A DNA stretch of 64,000 nt from Pseudomonas sp. SID14000 (GCF_002165135.1 NZ_NFZQ01000004.1:124001-188000), one strand, 5' to 3'; counted from the stretch's first letter, positions 1 through 9,149 are shown. The notes: generated by a model not told the origin, from the sequence alone. Translations and numbers: made by a program.

Positions 1-1
1 G

Positions 2-1213
2 CTCGGTCAAGTGATCGGCGGCGCGGTCATGGCCCTCCATGCCGCTCAGGGCCCTCGCCTGGGGCTGCCGCAGATGATTTCCAGCCGCGTGCAGTTCGGG
101 GTCTACGGCGCGGCCATACCGATGGTGCTGGTATGCCTGATGTACCTGGGCTTCACCGCCACCGGCACGGTGCTCTCCGGACAGGCGATCGGCCAATTGC
201 TCGACGTCAGCGACAGCACGGGTATCCTGATATTCGCCAGCATAATCGTGCTCGCCACCCTGGCCGGATATCGGGTGATCCACTGGATCGGCCGAATCGC
301 CAGCGTGCTGGGCATCATTGCCTTCGTCTACCTGTTCAGTCGCATCATGATGCTGGCCGACATCGGGCAGTTACTCGACAACCGCCACTTCAGTTGGGCA
401 TCGTTCCTGCTCGCCGTATCGCTGGCTGCGTCCTGGCAGATCGCCTTCGGCCCCTATGTGGCCGACTACTCGCGCTATCTGCCAAGCAGTACATCGCCAG
501 TCAAGACCTTCCTCGCCGCAGGCCTGGGCTCGGTGATCGGCGCCCAGGCATCAATGATCCTCGGGGTGTTCGCCGCCGCTATCGCCGGTGCCCAGTTCTC
601 CGGTCGCGAAGTGGCCTACATCGTCGGCCTGGGTGGCGCCGGTAGCACCGCAGCACTGCTGTATTTCTGCATCGCCTTTGGCAAGGTGACGATCTCGACG
701 CTGAACTCTTATGGCAGCTTCATGTGCATTGCAACCATCATCAGCGGCTTCCGCGGCCACCTGGCGATCAGCCGTGCCCAGCGCCTGCTGTTCGTACTGG
801 GCATCGTCGGCGCCGCGACCCTGGTGGCCTTGCTTGGCCAGCATTCGTTTCTCAGTGCGTTCAAGTCGTTCATCCTGTTCCTGCTGACGTTCTTCGTGCC
901 GTGGAGCGCGGTCAACCTGGTCGACTACTACTTCATCACCAAGGAGCGTTACGACATACCCGCCCTCGCCGACCCGCAGGGCCGATACGGCCGCTGGAAC
1001 TGGCCAGGAATCATCGTCTACACCGTGGGCGTGCTGATACAGATGCCGTTCATCGACACCAAACTGTACACAGGGCCGCTGGTCGCGCACCTGGGCGGTG
1101 TGGATGTCTCGTGGCTAATCGGCCTGGTAGTGCCGAGCGTGCTGTACTACTGGGTGGCACGGCAGCGGGCGCAAGAGGCACCGGCAGCGATGATCGTGCC
1201 TGACGCACACTGA
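2..1213 (+). CDS. NCS1-family nucleobase:cation symporter (5' truncated by window edge)
   Basis: The reading frame is open from base 2, so the N-terminus lies outside the window. The visible part begins LGQVIGGAVMALHAAQGPR. The segment 'MALHAAQGPRLGLPQMI' followed by a long run of hydrophobic helices is typical of the cytosine/purine/hydroxymethylpyrimidine permease family (NCS1), which imports nucleobases or related heterocycles across the inner membrane with a cation. About 9-10 transmembrane segments remain, and the conserved 'VDYYFITKERYDIP' near the C-terminus fits the family. The next gene is a flavin oxidoreductase and then an XRE-cupin regulator on the same strand, suggesting a small uptake-and-catabolism unit. 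The substrate cannot be read from the sequence. Confidence 0.85.
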   Translation, partial: LGQVIGGAVMALHAAQGPRLGLPQMISSRVQFGVYGAAIPMVLVCLMYLGFTATGTVLSGQAIGQLLDVSDSTGILIFASIIVLATLAGYRVIHWIGRIASVLGIIAFVYLFSRIMMLADIGQLLDNRHFSWASFLLAVSLAASWQIAFGPYVADYSRYLPSSTSPVKTFLAAGLGSVIGAQASMILGVFAAAIAGAQFSGREVAYIVGLGGAGSTAALLYFCIAFGKVTISTLNSYGSFMCIATIISGFRGHLAISRAQRLLFVLGIVGAATLVALLGQHSFLSAFKSFILFLLTFFVPWSAVNLVDYYFITKERYDIPALADPQGRYGRWNWPGIIVYTVGVLIQMPFIDTKLYTGPLVAHLGGVDVSWLIGLVVPSVLYYWVARQRAQEAPAAMIVPDAH

Positions 1214-1540
1214 GTCCTCTCGCCATCAACGTAGAAACATCTCGCCCTTGCGCCGCGAACGCGGTGCGAGGGAAGGACGGCACTCGCACCGAACATCAAC
1301 GACGATAGTCCGGCGCCACCCGCTCCAGTATCCGCAACAACACCGCCACGCCAGTTGCACTGCATCCGGGTCAGCCCGCTCGCCCTGTTTCAACCCCCAC
1401 CCGGCTCATTGAACTGCCGCTCGTCATGCCCTCGCCGTGAAGATGAGAGAACCCAGACCAGTAAAAAAACAGTTTGATTTTTTACTTAGACTGAACTTTC
1501 ATAGCCAAAAGAATAACGACAGCGCACCGGAGCCGCCTGT
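1214..1540. other. Intergenic region between permease and oxidoreductase genes
   Basis: This is a 327-base stretch with no convincing gene. It turns AT-rich near the end and holds an inverted repeat at 1460-1486, annotated separately. The promoter of the downstream oxidoreductase gene is expected here. No clear rho-independent terminator for the permease was found. Confidence 0.5.
1460..1486. promoter_or_regulatory. Inverted repeat, candidate operator upstream of oxidoreductase
   Basis: AGTAAAAAA (1460-1468) and TTTTTTACT (1478-1486) are perfect 9-bp arms separated by 9 bases. They lie 55 bases before the ATG of the flavin oxidoreductase gene, in the only AT-rich stretch of the gap. This could be the operator of the XRE-cupin regulator encoded downstream. 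It could also be a weak AT hairpin. The assignment is inference. Confidence 0.35.
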
Positions 1541-3493
1541 ATGCAGACCGCCTTCCCTCACCTGTTCGAAGCCTTGCAGATCCGCGGCAAACGCTTGAAA
1601 AACCGCATCATGTCCACCGGTCACGACACCTGCCTGCCTACCGACAACCTGGTCAACGACAAGCTCATCGCCTACCAGCGCGCCCGCGCCGCCGGTGGCG
1701 TCGGCCTGATCGTGCTGCAGGTGGCCGGGGTGCATGACAGCGCCCGCTATACCTCGCATGTGCTGATGGCCACCGACGATGCCTGCATCGACGGCTACCG
1801 CCAGCTTGCCGAGGCCTGCCATGAGCACGGCACCGTGGTGCTGTCGCAACTGTTCCACCCCGGGCGAGAAATCATGGAGTCGGCGGACGGCTTGCTGGCG
1901 GTGGCCTACTCGGCGTCCTCGGTGCCTAATGAACGCTTCCGGGTGATGCCGCGCGCGCTGGACCAGGCGATGATCGACGAAATCGTCCAGGGCTACGCCA
2001 GTGCTGCCCGCCGCCTGCACCAGGCCGGGCTGGATGGCGTTGAAGTGGTGGCCAGCCATGGCTACCTGCCCGCGCAGTTCCTCAACCCGCGAGTAAACCA
2101 GCGCACAGATGGCTACAACGGTGAACTGGAGCAGCGCCTGAGGTTCCTGCGCGAAGTGTTGGACGCCGTACGGGCAGCCACCGACGAGCAGTTCATCATC
2201 GGCCTGCGCATCAGTGCCGACGAGCGCGACAGCCAGGGGCTGAGCGAGGACGAGTCGCTGGCCGCAGCGGTTGCCTTGCAGGGCCGGCTCGATTACCTGC
2301 ACATCGTGGCCGGCACGTCAGCGTCCCTGGGCGGTGCCGTGCATATCGTGCCGCCAATGGCCATCGAACCGGCGTATCTGGCCCGGGAGGCCGGCACCTT
2401 CAAGCAACATCTGGAAATCCCGCTGTTCGTCACCGGGCGCATCAACCAGCCCCAGGAAGCCGAACTGATTCTGGCCCGTGGCCAGGCCGATGTCTGCGGC
2501 ATGACCCGCGCGCTGATCTGCGACCCGCAGATGCCGAACAAGACCGAGCATGGCCAGGCCGAAGACGTACGTGCCTGTATCGCCTGCAATCAGGCCTGCA
2601 TCGGCCATTTCCACCGGGGCTTGCCCATTTCCTGCATCCAGCGACCGGAAACCGGCCGCGAGTTGCAGTACGGGCAATTGACACCCACCACCCGCCCCAA
2701 GCGCATCCTCGTGGCCGGTGGCGGGCCCGCTGGCATGAAAGCCGCCGCCGTGGCCGCTGCGCGCGGGCACCAGGTCACGCTATACGAGGCTGGTCCGCAG
2801 CTCGGCGGCCAGGTGCTGCTGGCCCAGTTGCTACCACGGCGCAGCGAGTTCGGTGGCGCCAGCACCAACCTGCAGCGGGAAATGGCCCTGGCGGGCGTGG
2901 AAGTAGTACGCAACACCCGGGTCGACCGCGCACTGGTCGAGCGTGAACGCCCTGACCTGGTGATCGCGGCCACCGGTGCTATCCCCTACTGGCCGGCCTT
3001 CGAGCGCACCGGTGATCTACAGGTGGTGGATGCCTGGCAGATACTGCGTAATGAAGCAAAACCGGGGCGATCGGTGCTGGTAATCGACTGGCGCTGCGAC
3101 TGGATCGGCCCCGGTATCGCCGAACGCCTGGTGCGCGAGGGCCACCAGGTGCAGCTTGCGGTCAATGGCACCCATTGCGGCGAAAGCCTGCCGCTGTATG
3201 TACGCGACCAACTGGCCGGCGAACTGCATCGCCTGGGTATCCCCATCACGCCCTATGCCCGCCTGTATGGCAGCGACGACAACACGGTGTACCTGCAGCA
3301 CACCGCCAGCGGCGAGCCGATGATCTTCGAAGGCATCGACACCCTGGTACTGTGCATGGGCCATCAACCGGAAGACCGCCTGGCCGTCGACCTGGCCGGC
3401 CTGGTCGAGGTGCGCCGGGTTGGCGACTGCCTGGCGCCACGTACCGTCGAAGAAGCGATTCACGATGGCCTGACGGTTGCCTGGGCGCTCTGA
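1541..3493 (+). CDS. FMN/FAD/[4Fe-4S] oxidoreductase of the dienoyl-CoA reductase / trimethylamine dehydrogenase family
   Basis: A 650-residue protein with the two-part layout of the family. Residues 1 to about 370 form an old-yellow-enzyme TIM barrel for FMN. The C-terminal half is an FAD/NAD(P) Rossmann module with a dinucleotide motif 'VAGGGPAGMKAA' near residue 388. The Fe-S cysteines follow the C-x2-C-x3-C-x11-C pattern (about C346, C349, C353, C365) between the two. Such enzymes reduce enoyl-CoA, demethylate methylated amines or oxidise related nitrogen compounds in the cytoplasm. The ATG at 1541 has a GGAG 8 bases upstream. With an NCS1 permease before it and an XRE-cupin regulator 40 bases after it, it probably handles the imported compound. 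The exact reaction is unknown. Confidence 0.8.
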   Translation: MQTAFPHLFEALQIRGKRLKNRIMSTGHDTCLPTDNLVNDKLIAYQRARAAGGVGLIVLQVAGVHDSARYTSHVLMATDDACIDGYRQLAEACHEHGTVVLSQLFHPGREIMESADGLLAVAYSASSVPNERFRVMPRALDQAMIDEIVQGYASAARRLHQAGLDGVEVVASHGYLPAQFLNPRVNQRTDGYNGELEQRLRFLREVLDAVRAATDEQFIIGLRISADERDSQGLSEDESLAAAVALQGRLDYLHIVAGTSASLGGAVHIVPPMAIEPAYLAREAGTFKQHLEIPLFVTGRINQPQEAELILARGQADVCGMTRALICDPQMPNKTEHGQAEDVRACIACNQACIGHFHRGLPISCIQRPETGRELQYGQLTPTTRPKRILVAGGGPAGMKAAAVAAARGHQVTLYEAGPQLGGQVLLAQLLPRRSEFGGASTNLQREMALAGVEVVRNTRVDRALVERERPDLVIAATGAIPYWPAFERTGDLQVVDAWQILRNEAKPGRSVLVIDWRCDWIGPGIAERLVREGHQVQLAVNGTHCGESLPLYVRDQLAGELHRLGIPITPYARLYGSDDNTVYLQHTASGEPMIFEGIDTLVLCMGHQPEDRLAVDLAGLVEVRRVGDCLAPRTVEEAIHDGLTVAWAL

Positions 3494-3532
3494 GGCTGTA
3501 CATACTGCGGCTTTTACGATGGACCGACGTGC

Positions 3533-4132
3533 ATGAGCCAACTCCCCCAGCCCCCCGCCAGCGAAGCCGGGGGCGCCGCGCCGCAGTTTCTCGGCAGCCG
3601 CATTCGCGGCCTACGCAAGCGCCGTGGCATGACCCTGGCGGAGTTGGCCACGCACAGTGACCTGACCGCTGGCTACATTAGCCAGCTGGAGCGCAACCTC
3701 TCCTATCCGTCGATTCCGGCGCTGTTCAACATCGCCCGCAGCCTGGGTGTGACCATCCAGTGGTTCTTCGCCAGCGAAGCCACCACAGCGCCAGAGGACC
3801 AGGGCTATGTGGTACGGCGCAACAGCCGCCTGAGCGTGCACTACGAAGATGGCATCGTCGATCAACTGCTCACGCCCCAACCCAACCGCCAGCTCGAAAT
3901 CCTGCATTCGCGCTTCCCACCGGGTAGCTACAGCCAGCAGAGCTACAGCCATGACGGCGAAGAGGCTGGTTACATCCTCAGTGGCAGCTTCGAGCTGTGG
4001 GTGGGCGAGCGGCATTTCCAGCTCGGCGAAGGGGACAGTTTCAGCTTCTCCAGCCAGGAGCCGCACCGCTATGGCAACCCCGGTGAGGTGGATGCCGTGG
4101 TGATCTGGGTGATCACGCCGCCAACATTCTGA
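3533..4132 (+). CDS. XRE-family transcriptional regulator with C-terminal cupin domain
   Basis: A 199-residue regulator. Residues about 20-78 form an XRE helix-turn-helix (IRGLRKRRGMTLAELATHSD, then the recognition-helix region GYISQLERNLSYPSIPAL). Residues about 110-195 form a cupin_2 beta-barrel (HDGEEAGYILSGSFELWVGE, SFSFSSQEPHRYGNPG). This class usually senses small polar ligands or catabolic intermediates and controls adjacent transport and oxidation genes. It lies 40 bases after the oxidoreductase gene on the same strand, so the obvious targets are its own operon and the inverted repeat at 1460-1486. The next gene starts 69 bases later with its own strong Shine-Dalgarno site. Confidence 0.85.
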   Translation: MSQLPQPPASEAGGAAPQFLGSRIRGLRKRRGMTLAELATHSDLTAGYISQLERNLSYPSIPALFNIARSLGVTIQWFFASEATTAPEDQGYVVRRNSRLSVHYEDGIVDQLLTPQPNRQLEILHSRFPPGSYSQQSYSHDGEEAGYILSGSFELWVGERHFQLGEGDSFSFSSQEPHRYGNPGEVDAVVIWVITPPTF

Positions 4133-4201
4133 AGCATGCTCGCTCCCCAACATCCAGCAACAGGGTCTACCTTGTTAACCGAACTTTAGAGGAGCACAAC
4201 C

Positions 4202-5404
4202 ATGAAGCAGATCCTGATCATTGGCGCGGGCTTTGCCGGCCTGTGGAGCGCGCTCAGCGCCGTCCGCCAGCTTGACTTCCATGGCAGCAAGGATGTCGAG
4301 GTCACCTTGCTTGCCCCCCAGGCCGAGCTGCATGTGCGCCCGCGGTTCTACGAAGCCGACGTACACACCATGGCCGCGCCGTTGCAAGAGCTGTTCGATG
4401 CCGTCAACGTCCGCTTCGTGCAAGGTACGGCCTTCCACATCGATGAAGCAGCCCGCCGCGTCAGCTACCGCACCCGAAGCGGCACCCAGTGCGCCCTGCC
4501 CTACGACCGCCTGATCATGGCCTGCGGCAGTGTGCTCAACCGGCCCGACATGGCCGGCATCGAGCACGTGTTCGATGTCGACAAGCTCGACAGCGCAGCG
4601 CGCCTGGAAACCCACCTGAAGTCACTGGCCAACCTGCCCGACACACCGGCGCGCAATACCGTGGTGGTGGCCGGCGGTGGCTTTACCGGCATCGAGACCG
4701 CCACCGAACTGCCGGCCCGCCTGCGCGAAATCCTCGGCGAGGACGCGGCGTTGCGCGTGGTGGTGGTCGACCGTGGCGCGAGGATCGGCGCGGCCCTGGG
4801 TGACGGCATCCGTCCCGCCATCGAGCAGGCCTGCGCGGCCCTGGGCGTGGAATGGATCTGTGGTACCACGGTAGCCTCGATGGACCCTGCCGGCGTGCTG
4901 CTGGACAACGGCCAGCGCATCGACGCCAGCACGGTGATCTGGACCGTGGGCTTCAAGGCCAACCCGCTCACCGAACAGATCAGTGGCGAGCGCGACCGCC
5001 AGGGCCGCTTGCATGTCGATGGCAACCTCAAGGTGAAAGGCAATGATGCCGTGTACGCAGCGGGTGATGTGGCCTACGCCGCCTGCGACGAGCTTGGCAA
5101 TTACGCGGTGATGTCCTGCCAGCATGCGATTCCGCTGGGGCGTCATGCGGGCAACAATGCGGCGGCCGAGCTGATTGGCGTGGCCCCGATGACCTACAGC
5201 CAGCCCAAGTACGTGACCTGCCTGGACCTTGGGGCCTGGGGGGCGGTGTATACCGAAGGGTGGGAGCGCACGGTGTCGCCACCGGAGGACAAGGCCGAAG
5301 CCAAGGTGTTGAAGGCGCAGATCAATACGGTATGGATCTATCCGCCAGCGGCCGATCGTGCTGCGGCGCTGGCAGCAGCTGACCCGGCTATTCCGGTAGC
5401 CTGA
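4202..5404 (+). CDS. NAD(P)/FAD-dependent oxidoreductase, type II NADH dehydrogenase-like
   Basis: A 400-residue pyridine-nucleotide disulfide reductase-fold protein. The FAD motif is at the extreme N-terminus (IIGAGFAGLWSALSA). The NAD(P)H motif lies near residues 157-172 (VVAGGGFTGIETATEL). The second FAD contact is around residue 284 (AVYAAGDVAYAA). The order and spacing match the NDH-2 / NADH:quinone-type family, which passes electrons from NADH to quinones at the cytoplasmic membrane face. No transmembrane helix is evident. A GAGGAG Shine-Dalgarno precedes the ATG. It ends just before a REP-like hairpin that can terminate transcription. In P. putida this gene sits between an XRE-cupin regulator and azoR, as here. 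Confidence 0.75.
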   Translation: MKQILIIGAGFAGLWSALSAVRQLDFHGSKDVEVTLLAPQAELHVRPRFYEADVHTMAAPLQELFDAVNVRFVQGTAFHIDEAARRVSYRTRSGTQCALPYDRLIMACGSVLNRPDMAGIEHVFDVDKLDSAARLETHLKSLANLPDTPARNTVVVAGGGFTGIETATELPARLREILGEDAALRVVVVDRGARIGAALGDGIRPAIEQACAALGVEWICGTTVASMDPAGVLLDNGQRIDASTVIWTVGFKANPLTEQISGERDRQGRLHVDGNLKVKGNDAVYAAGDVAYAACDELGNYAVMSCQHAIPLGRHAGNNAAAELIGVAPMTYSQPKYVTCLDLGAWGAVYTEGWERTVSPPEDKAEAKVLKAQINTVWIYPPAADRAAALAAADPAIPVA

Positions 5405-5410
5405 GGTTGA

Positions 5411-5452
5411 TTGTGGGAGCGGCCCCTTCGCGACACAAGGCCGCTCCCACAA
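5411..5452. repeat. REP-type hairpin
   Basis: TTGTGGGAGCGGCC (5411-5424) and GGCCGCTCCCACAA (5439-5452) are perfect 14-bp arms. This is the P. putida-type intergenic repeat core. It lies between the ends of two convergent genes and may also act as a terminator. Confidence 0.8.
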
Positions 5453-5492
5453 GGTTTGCGCAAGCCTTTAGCGCTTGTGCAAAACAGCAGGA

Positions 5493-6104
5493 TCAGGCAG
5501 CAGCAAACAACTCGTTGGCAATCTGCGCCTGGGCAGCATCGATCGCCTGGCTGCGGTGCTCAGGGCTATAGGCCAGGCCATGGGCGCGGACGATTTCCAG
5601 GTCGGTGACACCGATGAAGCCCAGGAACACCTTGAGGAAGTCTTCATGCCCGGCGCCAGTCGGCTGGCCAGCGTGCAGGCCACCTGCAGTGGACACCAAC
5701 ACTACTTTCTTGTTGCCGCACAGGCCTTCCGGGCCAGCTTCGGTATAGCGGAAAGTCTTGCCGGCGACGGCGACGCGGTCGATCCAGGCCTTGAGCTGGG
5801 TCGGCACGGTGAAGTTGTACATCGGTGCACCAATCACCACGGCATCGGCTGCCAGGAATTCCTCCAGGGTTTCCGCGCTCAGTTTGGCTTCGAAAGCCTG
5901 GGCAGCGTCGCGCATGTCTTCCGGGGTGCCAGCCGCTACCAGGGTAGCCGCGGAGAAGTGGGCGATGGCGTCGGCAGCCAGGTCACGGTATACCACTTCC
6001 ACGCTCGGGTCGGCGGCTTTCCAGGCTTCGACCACTTCGCGGCTCAACTGGCGGGAGGCGGAATTGTCGCCCAGGATGCTCGAATCAATATGCAACAGTT
6101 TCAT
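5493..6104 (-). CDS. azoR: FMN-dependent NADH-azoreductase
   Basis: A 203-residue flavodoxin-fold protein. Its N-terminus [20 protein letters not shown] carries the FMN-phosphate loop. The segment [18 protein letters not shown] and the later STAGGLHAG match the AzoR/MdaB FMN-binding regions. The family reduces azo dyes and quinones with NADH in two-electron steps and is associated with thiol and quinone stress. The ATG at 6104 was chosen over an upstream in-frame start because the protein then begins directly at the FMN loop. It is divergent from a LysR gene with 133 bases between them, a classic regulator-target arrangement. Confidence 0.9.
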   Translation of the reverse strand: MKLLHIDSSILGDNSASRQLSREVVEAWKAADPSVEVVYRDLAADAIAHFSAATLVAAGTPEDMRDAAQAFEAKLSAETLEEFLAADAVVIGAPMYNFTVPTQLKAWIDRVAVAGKTFRYTEAGPEGLCGNKKVVLVSTAGGLHAGQPTGAGHEDFLKVFLGFIGVTDLEIVRAHGLAYSPEHRSQAIDAAQAQIANELFAAA

Positions 6105-6206
6105 GGGACTCTCCTGTGAATGAAGACCGCGGCGTTGGGCGATCACGATGGGGAGAATCCTACCGGCCTCACCAATGGCTGATAAGTCAGCAAAAATGCG
6201 TTAGAT

Positions 6207-6224
6207 TGTCCCACAGGTGGAACA
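6207..6224. promoter_or_regulatory. Dyad in the azoR/lysR divergent region, candidate LysR operator
   Basis: TGTCCCAC (6207-6214) and GTGGAACA (6217-6224) form a near-perfect inverted repeat (7 of 8) with a 2-base spacer. It sits 13 bases before the LysR ATG and about 100 bases from the azoR ATG. The position suits an autoregulatory LysR recall site. This is inference from position and symmetry only. Confidence 0.35.
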
Positions 6225-6237
6225 GTGAGACATTCCC

Positions 6238-7140
6238 ATGCAAGACCTCAACGACCTCTTCTACTTTGCCCGCGTGGTCGAAGCCGGCGGGTTCGCCGCC
6301 GCCGGCCGCCAGTTGGGTATTCCCAAGTCGCGTCTGTCACGCCGTATCGCCGAGCTTGAAGAACGCCTGGGCACACGCCTGCTGCAGCGCACCACACGGC
6401 AACTGAAGCTCACCGCAGTGGGCGAGCGCTACCTGCACCACTGCCAGGCCATGCTGCTGGAAGCCGAGGCCGCCGACGAAGCGGTAGCCAGCATGAGCAG
6501 CGAACCGCGCGGGCGTTTGCGGGTGTCCTGTCCGGTGGCATTGGCCCACGCCTTCCTGCCGGATGTGATCAGCCGTTTTCTCTCGCAGTACCCGCTGGTG
6601 CAACTGGACATGGTGCTACTCAACCGCCGAGTCGACCTGATTTCCGAAGGCATCGACGTGGCCTTGCGCGTGCGAGACCTGGGTGATGAAGACCCCGCCC
6701 TGGTCACCCGTCGTCTGCGCCAGGCACAGATGCAGCTGGTTGCCGCGCCCGGTTTCGCCGACCACATCCGCGAACCGGGCGAGCTGGCATCATTGCCGGT
6801 GCTGGGCGCTGCCGAGGCGGACAGGCTGGTACACTTCCGCCTGTTCGGCCCCCATGGCAAGCAGCAGGAAATTGCCCTGGAACCGCGCCTTGCCATCGAC
6901 GATTTCGTAGTACGTAATGCTGCTGTACGGGCGGGCCTCGGTTTTACCGCGCTACCCAGCATGTTCTGCGAGGAAGAGCTGGAACGCGGCGAACTAGTGC
7001 GCCTGCTGCCCGACTGGTCGCTACCGGGTGGCTACCTGCAAGCGGTATACCCGCATCGGCGCGGTTTGCTGCCTGCGGTGCGGGTATGGATCGATCACCT
7101 GGCTGCGTCGTTCGAGGCCTGTGGAGAGAAGTATGTCTGA
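6238..7140 (+). CDS. LysR-family transcriptional regulator
   Basis: A 300-residue regulator with an N-terminal winged HTH (residues about 3-60, including RVVEAGGFAAAGRQLGIPKS and LSRRIAELEERLG) and a type 2 periplasmic-binding-like effector domain (about 90-295). The HTH wording ('FYFARVVEAGGFAAAGRQLG') belongs to the subgroup that often controls divergent oxidoreductase or quinone-stress genes. Here azoR is divergent. Its stop overlaps the start of the downstream YjbR-like gene by 8 bases, so the two are probably cotranscribed. Confidence 0.9.
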   Translation: MQDLNDLFYFARVVEAGGFAAAGRQLGIPKSRLSRRIAELEERLGTRLLQRTTRQLKLTAVGERYLHHCQAMLLEAEAADEAVASMSSEPRGRLRVSCPVALAHAFLPDVISRFLSQYPLVQLDMVLLNRRVDLISEGIDVALRVRDLGDEDPALVTRRLRQAQMQLVAAPGFADHIREPGELASLPVLGAAEADRLVHFRLFGPHGKQQEIALEPRLAIDDFVVRNAAVRAGLGFTALPSMFCEEELERGELVRLLPDWSLPGGYLQAVYPHRRGLLPAVRVWIDHLAASFEACGEKYV

Positions 7141-7492
7141 GCGGAACATGAGCGAAGCCCAGGTAGCGGCCTTTTGCCTGAGCCTGCCGGGTGCACGGGA
7201 GGACTACAAATGGGGCGGCGTCCGGGTGTTCTCGGTGGCGGGCAACAAGATGTTCGCGGTGCTCGACCTGGCAGGTGCGGGGTTGTCGTTCAAGGTGGCC
7301 GACGAGCTGTTTCTCGGCTATTGCGACCGCCCAGGGGTGCGGCCTGCGCCGTACCTGGCGCGGGCGCGGTGGATCAGCATGGCGCAGCCCTACCCCATGG
7401 GGCGTGAGGAGCTGTGTGACCTGTTGCAGCGCTCGCACCAGCTGGTGGTGCGGCGGTTGCCAAAGCGGTTGCAGGTGGGGTTGGTGTTGTGA
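7133..7492 (+). CDS. MmcQ/YjbR-family protein
   Basis: A 119-residue protein with the conserved 'CLSLPGAREDYKWGGVRVFSV' opening and 'KVADELFL' strand of the MmcQ/YjbR fold, a small DNA-binding-like or CyaY-like fold of unknown biochemical role. It starts inside the last codons of the LysR gene (GGAGAG Shine-Dalgarno) and so is translationally coupled. A second in-frame ATG lies 15 bases later. A long REP inverted repeat follows its stop. Confidence 0.8.
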   Translation: MSERNMSEAQVAAFCLSLPGAREDYKWGGVRVFSVAGNKMFAVLDLAGAGLSFKVADELFLGYCDRPGVRPAPYLARARWISMAQPYPMGREELCDLLQRSHQLVVRRLPKRLQVGLVL

Positions 7493-7502
7493 ATTCCCTG
7501 TT

Positions 7503-7600
7503 CCGGCCCTTTCGCGGGTAAAACCGCTCCCACAGGTACAGCACAAATCTTGAGACCAGTGGATAATCCTGTGGGAGCGGGTTTACCCGCGAAAGGGCCG
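7503..7600. repeat. REP inverted-repeat pair
   Basis: Two opposed copies of the P. putida repeat, starting 'ccggccctttcgcgggtaa' and ending 'ttacccgcgaaagggccgg', form arms of about 35 bases around a short spacer. It lies between convergent genes. Confidence 0.85.
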
Positions 7601-7613
7601 GCACAGTCAAATA

Positions 7614-8027
7614 TCAACTGAAAGGCAGATAGCGCCCACCAAGAAACAGCCAGTCCGCCCAGAACACCTGGTGCACCAGCACAATGCCCCAGAACACCAA
7701 CTGGTACGACACCTTGCGCGTCTTGTGCCGATACAGCTGCTGCGCCAGCAGCGCCCCCGGCCAGCCGCCCAGCAGCTCACTGGCATGCAGCACTTTCTCG
7801 GGCGTTCGCCAGGCCTGGGTACGCGCCTGCTGTTTATCCTGCCAATACAGCAACAGGCTGATCAGGCTCATTGCCGGGTACAGCGCCAGCGGCCACCAGG
7901 CCTGATCGACCCAGGCCATGCGCGCCGCGCCCAGGCCCGGCAGCAGGCACAGCAGGCCCAACACCAGCAGCTTCAGGCGCACATTACGTACGCCCTCTAC
8001 CCTTTGCCCCCGCGCGGCCTCAGCCAT
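7614..8027 (-). CDS. DUF1294-family inner-membrane protein
   Basis: A protein of about 137 residues with three to four predicted membrane helices ([56 protein letters not shown]). It has the DUF1294 signature around '[20 protein letters not shown]' and '[19 protein letters not shown]'. The function is unknown; relatives are often fused to cold-shock domains, but not here. The ATG at 8027 overlaps the end of uppP by 8 bases, so the two are likely one transcript. An upstream in-frame start at 8045 is possible. Confidence 0.75.
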   Translation of the reverse strand: MAEAARGQRVEGVRNVRLKLLVLGLLCLLPGLGAARMAWVDQAWWPLALYPAMSLISLLLYWQDKQQARTQAWRTPEKVLHASELLGGWPGALLAQQLYRHKTRKVSYQLVFWGIVLVHQVFWADWLFLGGRYLPFS

Positions 8028-8850
8028 GTGCCGTCGTCCAGTCAACCCAGCCGAACTGCCAGGTCGCCAGAATCAGCAGGCCAAAGGCAATGCGATACCA
8101 GGCGAACGCCGCGTAGCTGTGGTTGGCAATGAACTTGAGCAGGCCACGCACGGCGATCATGGCAAAGATGAACGAGGTCACGAAGCCAATGGCAAATACC
8201 GGCAGGTCGCCGGGCTGAAACAGGTCGCGGTACTTGTAGCCCGAGTACACCGCAGCACCGACCATGGTCGGCATCGCCAGGAAGAACGAGAACTCGGTCG
8301 CCGCCTTGCGCGACAGACCGAACAGCAAGCCACCGATAATGGTCGAGCCGGAACGCGAAGTGCCCGGGATCATCGCCAGGCACTGGATAAAGCCGATCTT
8401 CAGCGCGTGGCTCCAGCGCATGTCGTCCACGTGGTCCACCTCCACACGGTGCTCGCGGCGCTCGGCCCAGAGCATGATCACCCCGCCCACCACCAGCGCC
8501 GCCGCCACGGTGATCGGGTTGAACAGGTATTCGTGAATCAGGTCGGCGAACAGCACGCCCAGCACTACTGCCGGCAGGAACGCCAGCAACAGGTTACCGG
8601 TGAAACGCCGCGCCGTGGGCTGGCTGGTCAGGCCGAATACCACGTCGAAGATCTTGCCGCGAAACTCCCACACCACCGCCAGGATCGCCGCCAACTGAAT
8701 GATGATGTTGAAAGCCATGGCCCGTTCGCCGCCAAACCCGATCAGGTCGGCGACGATGATCTGGTGGCCGGTACTGGAGATCGGCAGAAACTCCGTCAGC
8801 CCTTCGACCACGCCTAAGATGATTGCCTGGAAGGCAGTCCAAAAATCCAT
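8020..8850 (-). CDS. uppP: Undecaprenyl-diphosphatase (BacA type)
   Basis: A 276-residue polytopic membrane protein. It dephosphorylates undecaprenyl pyrophosphate to recycle the lipid carrier for peptidoglycan and other surface polymers; overexpression gives bacitracin resistance. The family's two catalytic motifs are present: [14 protein letters not shown] near residues 16-29, and [10 protein letters not shown] near residue 170. The start is the ATG of MDFWTAFQ; the in-frame extension upstream has no family features. It is divergent from the chemoreceptor gene. Confidence 0.95.
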   Translation of the reverse strand: MDFWTAFQAIILGVVEGLTEFLPISSTGHQIIVADLIGFGGERAMAFNIIIQLAAILAVVWEFRGKIFDVVFGLTSQPTARRFTGNLLLAFLPAVVLGVLFADLIHEYLFNPITVAAALVVGGVIMLWAERREHRVEVDHVDDMRWSHALKIGFIQCLAMIPGTSRSGSTIIGGLLFGLSRKAATEFSFFLAMPTMVGAAVYSGYKYRDLFQPGDLPVFAIGFVTSFIFAMIAVRGLLKFIANHSYAAFAWYRIAFGLLILATWQFGWVDWTTAHG

Positions 8851-9149
8851 CGTTCCCCCGATGGAGCGCTGCTCGTTGCAGGCCCCTTGTTCTTGATTTG
8901 CTTGAAATTGCCGTACGCGGCCCGGCTGTTTTACAGCGACTGTTGGGCGCAATGCCAGTAGAAAAGTTCACGCCGCCTAAAGGTTTCATCTTGCGCGGCC
9001 GAAATCCTAACAGAGCGCCTTTGCAAACGCCTTGTACAACCTGCTGCAGACTATTGGATGGATAGCACTTAGCCATTAGTCGAGTGGGGGCCAGACGCAA
9101 AGCATGCTTGGATGCGCCTGAATAAAAAGAACAATGCGGGAGCTGCGGG
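8851..9149. other. Divergent intergenic region between uppP and chemoreceptor gene
   Basis: About 300 bases with no gene. It carries a sigma-28-like element (8979-9005) facing the chemoreceptor. No obvious uppP promoter was picked out. Confidence 0.5.
8979..9005 (+). promoter_or_regulatory. Candidate sigma-28 (FliA) promoter for the chemoreceptor
   Basis: AAAGGTTT (8979-8986), 11 bases, then GCCGAAAT (8998-9005). The FliA consensus is TAAAGTTT-N11-GCCGATAA, so each half matches at about 6 of 8 positions with exact spacing. It lies about 145 bases before the ATG. A FliA promoter is expected for a motility-linked chemoreceptor gene, but the match is imperfect. Confidence 0.4.

Noticed and set aside
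7503..7600. Repeated hairpins here and at 5411, 10800, 20884 and 26922 as a possible CRISPR array or small RNA genes
   Set aside because: They are single dispersed intergenic units with mirrored arms and no spacers, the pattern of P. putida REP elements.
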